Assembly: GCA_964530215.1 (NCBI GenBank)
Contig: CAZHAJ010000080.1
Span: 1 to 8,098, forward strand
Length of the DNA: 8,098 nt
Reading direction: 5' to 3'
From: JAAXTT01 sp964530215
GTDB lineage: Bacteria > Bacillota > Desulfotomaculia > Desulfotomaculales > Desulfocucumaceae
In this document: in pieces, positions 6,183 through 8,098 of the stretch
Numbering within the stretch: the first letter of the stretch is position 1
Layout of the letters: each line of letters starts with the position of its first letter
Program-made: the position numbers and the translations under genes
Notes under the pieces: generated by a model
Database searches by the model: none
What the model was told of the DNA's origin: nothing
Seen by the model: only the letters and a program-made list of their open reading frames with translations

Positions 6183-6210
6183 TATTCTGGATTCTGTATT
6201 CTGGCTTCTG
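6183..6210 (-). repeat. Tandem heptamer tract, CAGAATN family, inverted (4 units)
   Basis: On the minus strand the units are CAGAAGC, CAGAATA, CAGAATC and CAGAATA. There is no obvious facing partner nearby other than the tracts already paired. Eleven bases separate it from the second-family tract at 6222-6263, mirroring the order of the two families at the left edge of the window. Confidence 0.82.
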
Positions 6211-6221
6211 CCCCATAAGGA

Positions 6222-6263
6222 ATACCTGTCAGTTGATAGCTGGTCGCTGGCAGCTGTCAGCTG
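6222..6263 (-). repeat. Tandem heptamer tract, CAGCTAT family, inverted (6 degenerate units)
   Basis: Read on the minus strand from 6263 the units are CAGCTGA, CAGCTGC, CAGCGAC, CAGCTAT, CAACTGA and CAGGTAT. All keep a 7-bp period, and one is identical to the perfect units at 1-21. The greater variation suggests an older or decaying copy. Confidence 0.7.
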
Positions 6264-6593
6264 ACCCCAAAGAAATACAAAAAATTTTACTAAAGTGGAA
6301 CTTTTACATGCAACCAACTGTCTAACCAGTCATAGTAAAGGGAGGAAGTTCTCCCAATTAAAACCCAATGGGCAGGATTATGGTGCTTTTTGTAGAATTA
6401 TCTTATTTGGCCATATCCAACCATTGTCACAGCTGGCCAGGGAATGCACCCTATATGCAGCAAACATCGCGGCCGGTATTTACTAGTTAATGAAAGAATT
6501 TAATATTATAAAGGGGGGATGACATACAGCTGTTGGCATACCAAGGAAAGGTACCCAAAGCAAAAAACATAATAAAATTTGAAAGAGATTTTT
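6264..6593 (+). other. Gene-free leader region upstream of the surface-protein gene
   Basis: No convincing gene lies in these 330 bases. Several short hairpins are possible: GGGAG/CTCCC (6340-6355), GGCCA/TGGCC (6409-6438), AGGG/CCCT (6439-6452) and TACC/GGTA (6539-6553). A run of six G's lies at 6513-6518. The stretch may hold the promoter and a structured 5' leader of the downstream gene. It matches no riboswitch class I could recognise (c-di-GMP, cobalamin and c-di-AMP were considered). Confidence 0.45.
6479..6509 (+). promoter_or_regulatory. Weak promoter candidate for the surface-protein gene
   Basis: TTTACT (6479-6484) is followed by AATATT after 17 bp (6502-6507) or the better TATTAT after 19 bp (6504-6509). 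Neither pairing is ideal. If used, the leader would be about 90 nt long. Confidence 0.3.
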
Positions 6594-6600
6594 AGGAGGT
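6594..6600 (+). promoter_or_regulatory. Strong ribosome binding site setting a TTG start
   Basis: AGGAGGT lies 7 nt before TTG at 6608. It decides the TTG start, which gives a complete signal peptide with a basic N-terminus; the next in-frame ATG (codon 14) would remove the basic region. Confidence 0.85.
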
Positions 6601-6607
6601 AATAAAT

Positions 6608-8098
6608 TTGAAAAGAAGCAGAAAATTAATTTCAATACTGCTGACCATGGCTATGCTGGTAACCTTACTGGTACCCTTGGCAGCACCTGCACTGGCTGCA
6701 TCAAGTTATTCAGCCTTAAGTGCGCCTACAGTTGTTAATAATGGTACTCAGCAGAACCTTGGGACACTACAAATTGATATTCCTCAGGTAACTACAGGTG
6801 TAAGTTCAGTTCTTGTAACTTTGCCTGCAGATTTTGAGATTGATTGGAGTGCTTTGGCAAACAGCCCTGTAGTTAGTTTTGCTAAAGACGGTGCCAATAC
6901 AGCAGGAGCTGCAGCTACTTGGGGTGGATATTTTACTGCTGGAAGTGGAGCAGGCGTAGAGGTTCCGTTTAACAATGCTGGTATTGAGTGGGTAAGTGAC
7001 CGTGAATTTAAAGTGGTTTATAACGCAGGCGCAGCTTTTTACGATGTTCGCCTCTTAGTAACATTGCCCAAAATCACTGTTCCTAGTTCTGCAGATGGTG
7101 ATATTACAGTAAGATTTGATAAACTTTCAGGTGACTTCTCTGATGGTTCCGCGGTTGTAGCAAAAGCTGGTAGTGGTCAGGTTGAAGTTTCTGCTACAAC
7201 TTCAAAAACAGTAACTAGTGATGGTACTACTGGTGCTGCAATTGAGTTAAGGGTTAAAGAAAATACTAATGCTGCACTGAAGAATGGACAAAGTCTTTCA
7301 TTTAAACTTCCCAAAGGATTTACTTGGGATGACACAGATCCTGCTGCAGGAGTAACTAATCTTTCCTTAGCTGCACCTGGTGACCTTGTAGCAATAGCTG
7401 TTGGTGCAGATCCAAGAGTGTTAGAGGTTACCAGAACCGGTATTGCAGATGCTAAGTCTATTTATAAGATTAATGCAGATATTATTGTAGACGATGCAGA
7501 AGCAAAGTTTGGTAATATTTCTGTAACAGTAAGTGGAAGCACTAAATATAATACAAGCAGTGTAGTTGTTGGAGAGTACGTCGACTATGGTGTAACTGCT
7601 GTTGTAAAAAGTGATGTTCCTGAATTAATCCCTGGTCGTGTTGGTGAAGAGATAGCTGACTTCAATATTGAAGAAGGTGCAAAGGGAAGTCTGCTTAATA
7701 ACCGTTCAATTACACTGGAGTTACCACAAGGTGCTAAGTGGAGAGCGAATCCTGTGCCAAGTTTTACTGGTAGTTTAGGAATGACTGCAGCGGGTGTAAC
7801 AGCTGTTGGAACAGATGGTCGCAGAGTTAAGTTTACTGTAACTAATACTGGAGCAAGCAAAGGTGAAATTGAGTTTGAGGATGTTGAAGTCGACTTAGCG
7901 GTTGATTTCACTGGAGATCTGAAGGTTAGAATTGAAGGTGCAGGTCTTGAAAGAACAGATCTAGTTTTAGGTACAGCCAATGCAGCTTTAACTGCAACAG
8001 CATCTACTCCTGAAGTTGTTATTGGGAAGCAAGATCAGGAAGCTGGAACCATTAAAATTTCCGAAGTAGCAGCTGAAACTTTAATTAATGGCAAGGAT
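6608..8098 (+). CDS. Secreted S-layer-like surface protein, N-terminal part (runs off window)
   Basis: Open from TTG at 6608 to the window end without a stop: 497 codons, 3' end missing. Residues 1-30 are a classic signal peptide (KRSRK, a hydrophobic core at 7-26, and APALA before the cut). The rest is rich in Ala, Gly, Val and Thr, has no cysteine, and looks like tandem beta-sandwich modules. A recurring pattern of an NG or NN turn followed by LPxGxxW is seen at 226-240 (LPKGFTW) and 364-378 (LPQGAKW). A divergent form is at 72-80 (LPADFEIDW), and a new copy begins at 494 (NGKD) as the window ends. Codons lean strongly to GCT/GCA, GGT and GTA/GTT, unlike the protease gene, as expected for a highly expressed protein. 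I associate this style with large Peptococcaceae surface proteins annotated as copper amine oxidase-like domain proteins; any such C-terminal domain would lie outside the window. The role as surface-layer subunit is inference. Confidence 0.8.
   Translation, partial: MKRSRKLISILLTMAMLVTLLVPLAAPALAASSYSALSAPTVVNNGTQQNLGTLQIDIPQVTTGVSSVLVTLPADFEIDWSALANSPVVSFAKDGANTAGAAATWGGYFTAGSGAGVEVPFNNAGIEWVSDREFKVVYNAGAAFYDVRLLVTLPKITVPSSADGDITVRFDKLSGDFSDGSAVVAKAGSGQVEVSATTSKTVTSDGTTGAAIELRVKENTNAALKNGQSLSFKLPKGFTWDDTDPAAGVTNLSLAAPGDLVAIAVGADPRVLEVTRTGIADAKSIYKINADIIVDDAEAKFGNISVTVSGSTKYNTSSVVVGEYVDYGVTAVVKSDVPELIPGRVGEEIADFNIEEGAKGSLLNNRSITLELPQGAKWRANPVPSFTGSLGMTAAGVTAVGTDGRRVKFTVTNTGASKGEIEFEDVEVDLAVDFTGDLKVRIEGAGLERTDLVLGTANAALTATASTPEVVIGKQDQEAGTIKISEVAAETLINGKD

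Noticed and set aside
6295..6486. Plus-strand open frame of 63 codons with a GTG start
   Set aside because: It has no ribosome site and no family resemblance, and lies in a region better read as non-coding leader.
6519..6572. 17-codon upstream reading frame after a G6 run
   Set aside because: The G run touches the ATG, leaving no ribosome spacing; a leader peptide cannot be supported, though the frame is intact.
7585..7980. Minus-strand open frame of 131 codons
   Set aside because: It is opposite the surface-protein gene, which has a signal peptide, a strong ribosome site and repeated modules.

Overview
The window looks like chromosomal DNA from a low-to-moderate GC, Gram-positive-type Firmicute, most likely a Desulfotomaculum/Pelotomaculum-like member of the Peptococcaceae. 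This rests on strong AGGAGG ribosome sites with GTG and TTG starts, SLH-anchored surface proteins, a ZAS-type anti-sigma factor, and a surface-protein gene of a style I associate with that group. The assignment is inference; no rRNA or other taxonomic marker is present.

Layout: (1) 1-451: a small four-helix-bundle (23S rRNA IVP family) gene lies between two tracts of tandem 7-bp repeats in inverted orientation. The right tract encodes the protein's last six residues and its stop codon. (2) 494-1522: a membrane-spanning zinc-finger anti-sigma factor with a DUF4349-like outer domain and no sigma factor beside it, followed by a hairpin terminator. (3) 1625-2408: a two-gene toxin-antitoxin operon (AbrB/MazE-type antitoxin, RelE/ParE-type toxin) with a good extended -10 promoter and a palindrome over the -10. 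(4) 2400-5891, minus strand: a 1163-residue secreted subtilisin of the Kp43 type with C-terminal SLH motifs, overlapping the toxin gene tail-to-tail by 9 bp. (5) 5892-6607: a gene-free stretch holding a second inverted pair of heptamer tracts with no gene inside, one further heptamer tract, a second heptamer family (CAGCTAT-like), and a long leader for the next gene. (6) 6608-8098: the first 497 codons of a large secreted, probably S-layer-like protein made of tandem beta-rich modules. It runs off the window end.

How it fits together: the two large proteins are both exported and probably share the cell surface, the protease held there by SLH motifs and the other being a candidate surface-layer component. 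The anti-sigma factor would carry an envelope signal to a sigma factor encoded elsewhere or just upstream of base 1. The toxin-antitoxin pair and the heptamer-bounded elements are accessory insertions among these envelope genes.

The most unusual signal is the heptamer system. Two families, CAGAA(T/G)N and CAGC(T/G)(A/G)N, occur as short tandem tracts at six places. Two pairs of CAGAATN tracts face each other as inverted repeats, once around a four-helix-bundle gene and once around only 81 bp. This looks like a gene-bearing element and a small gene-less relative.
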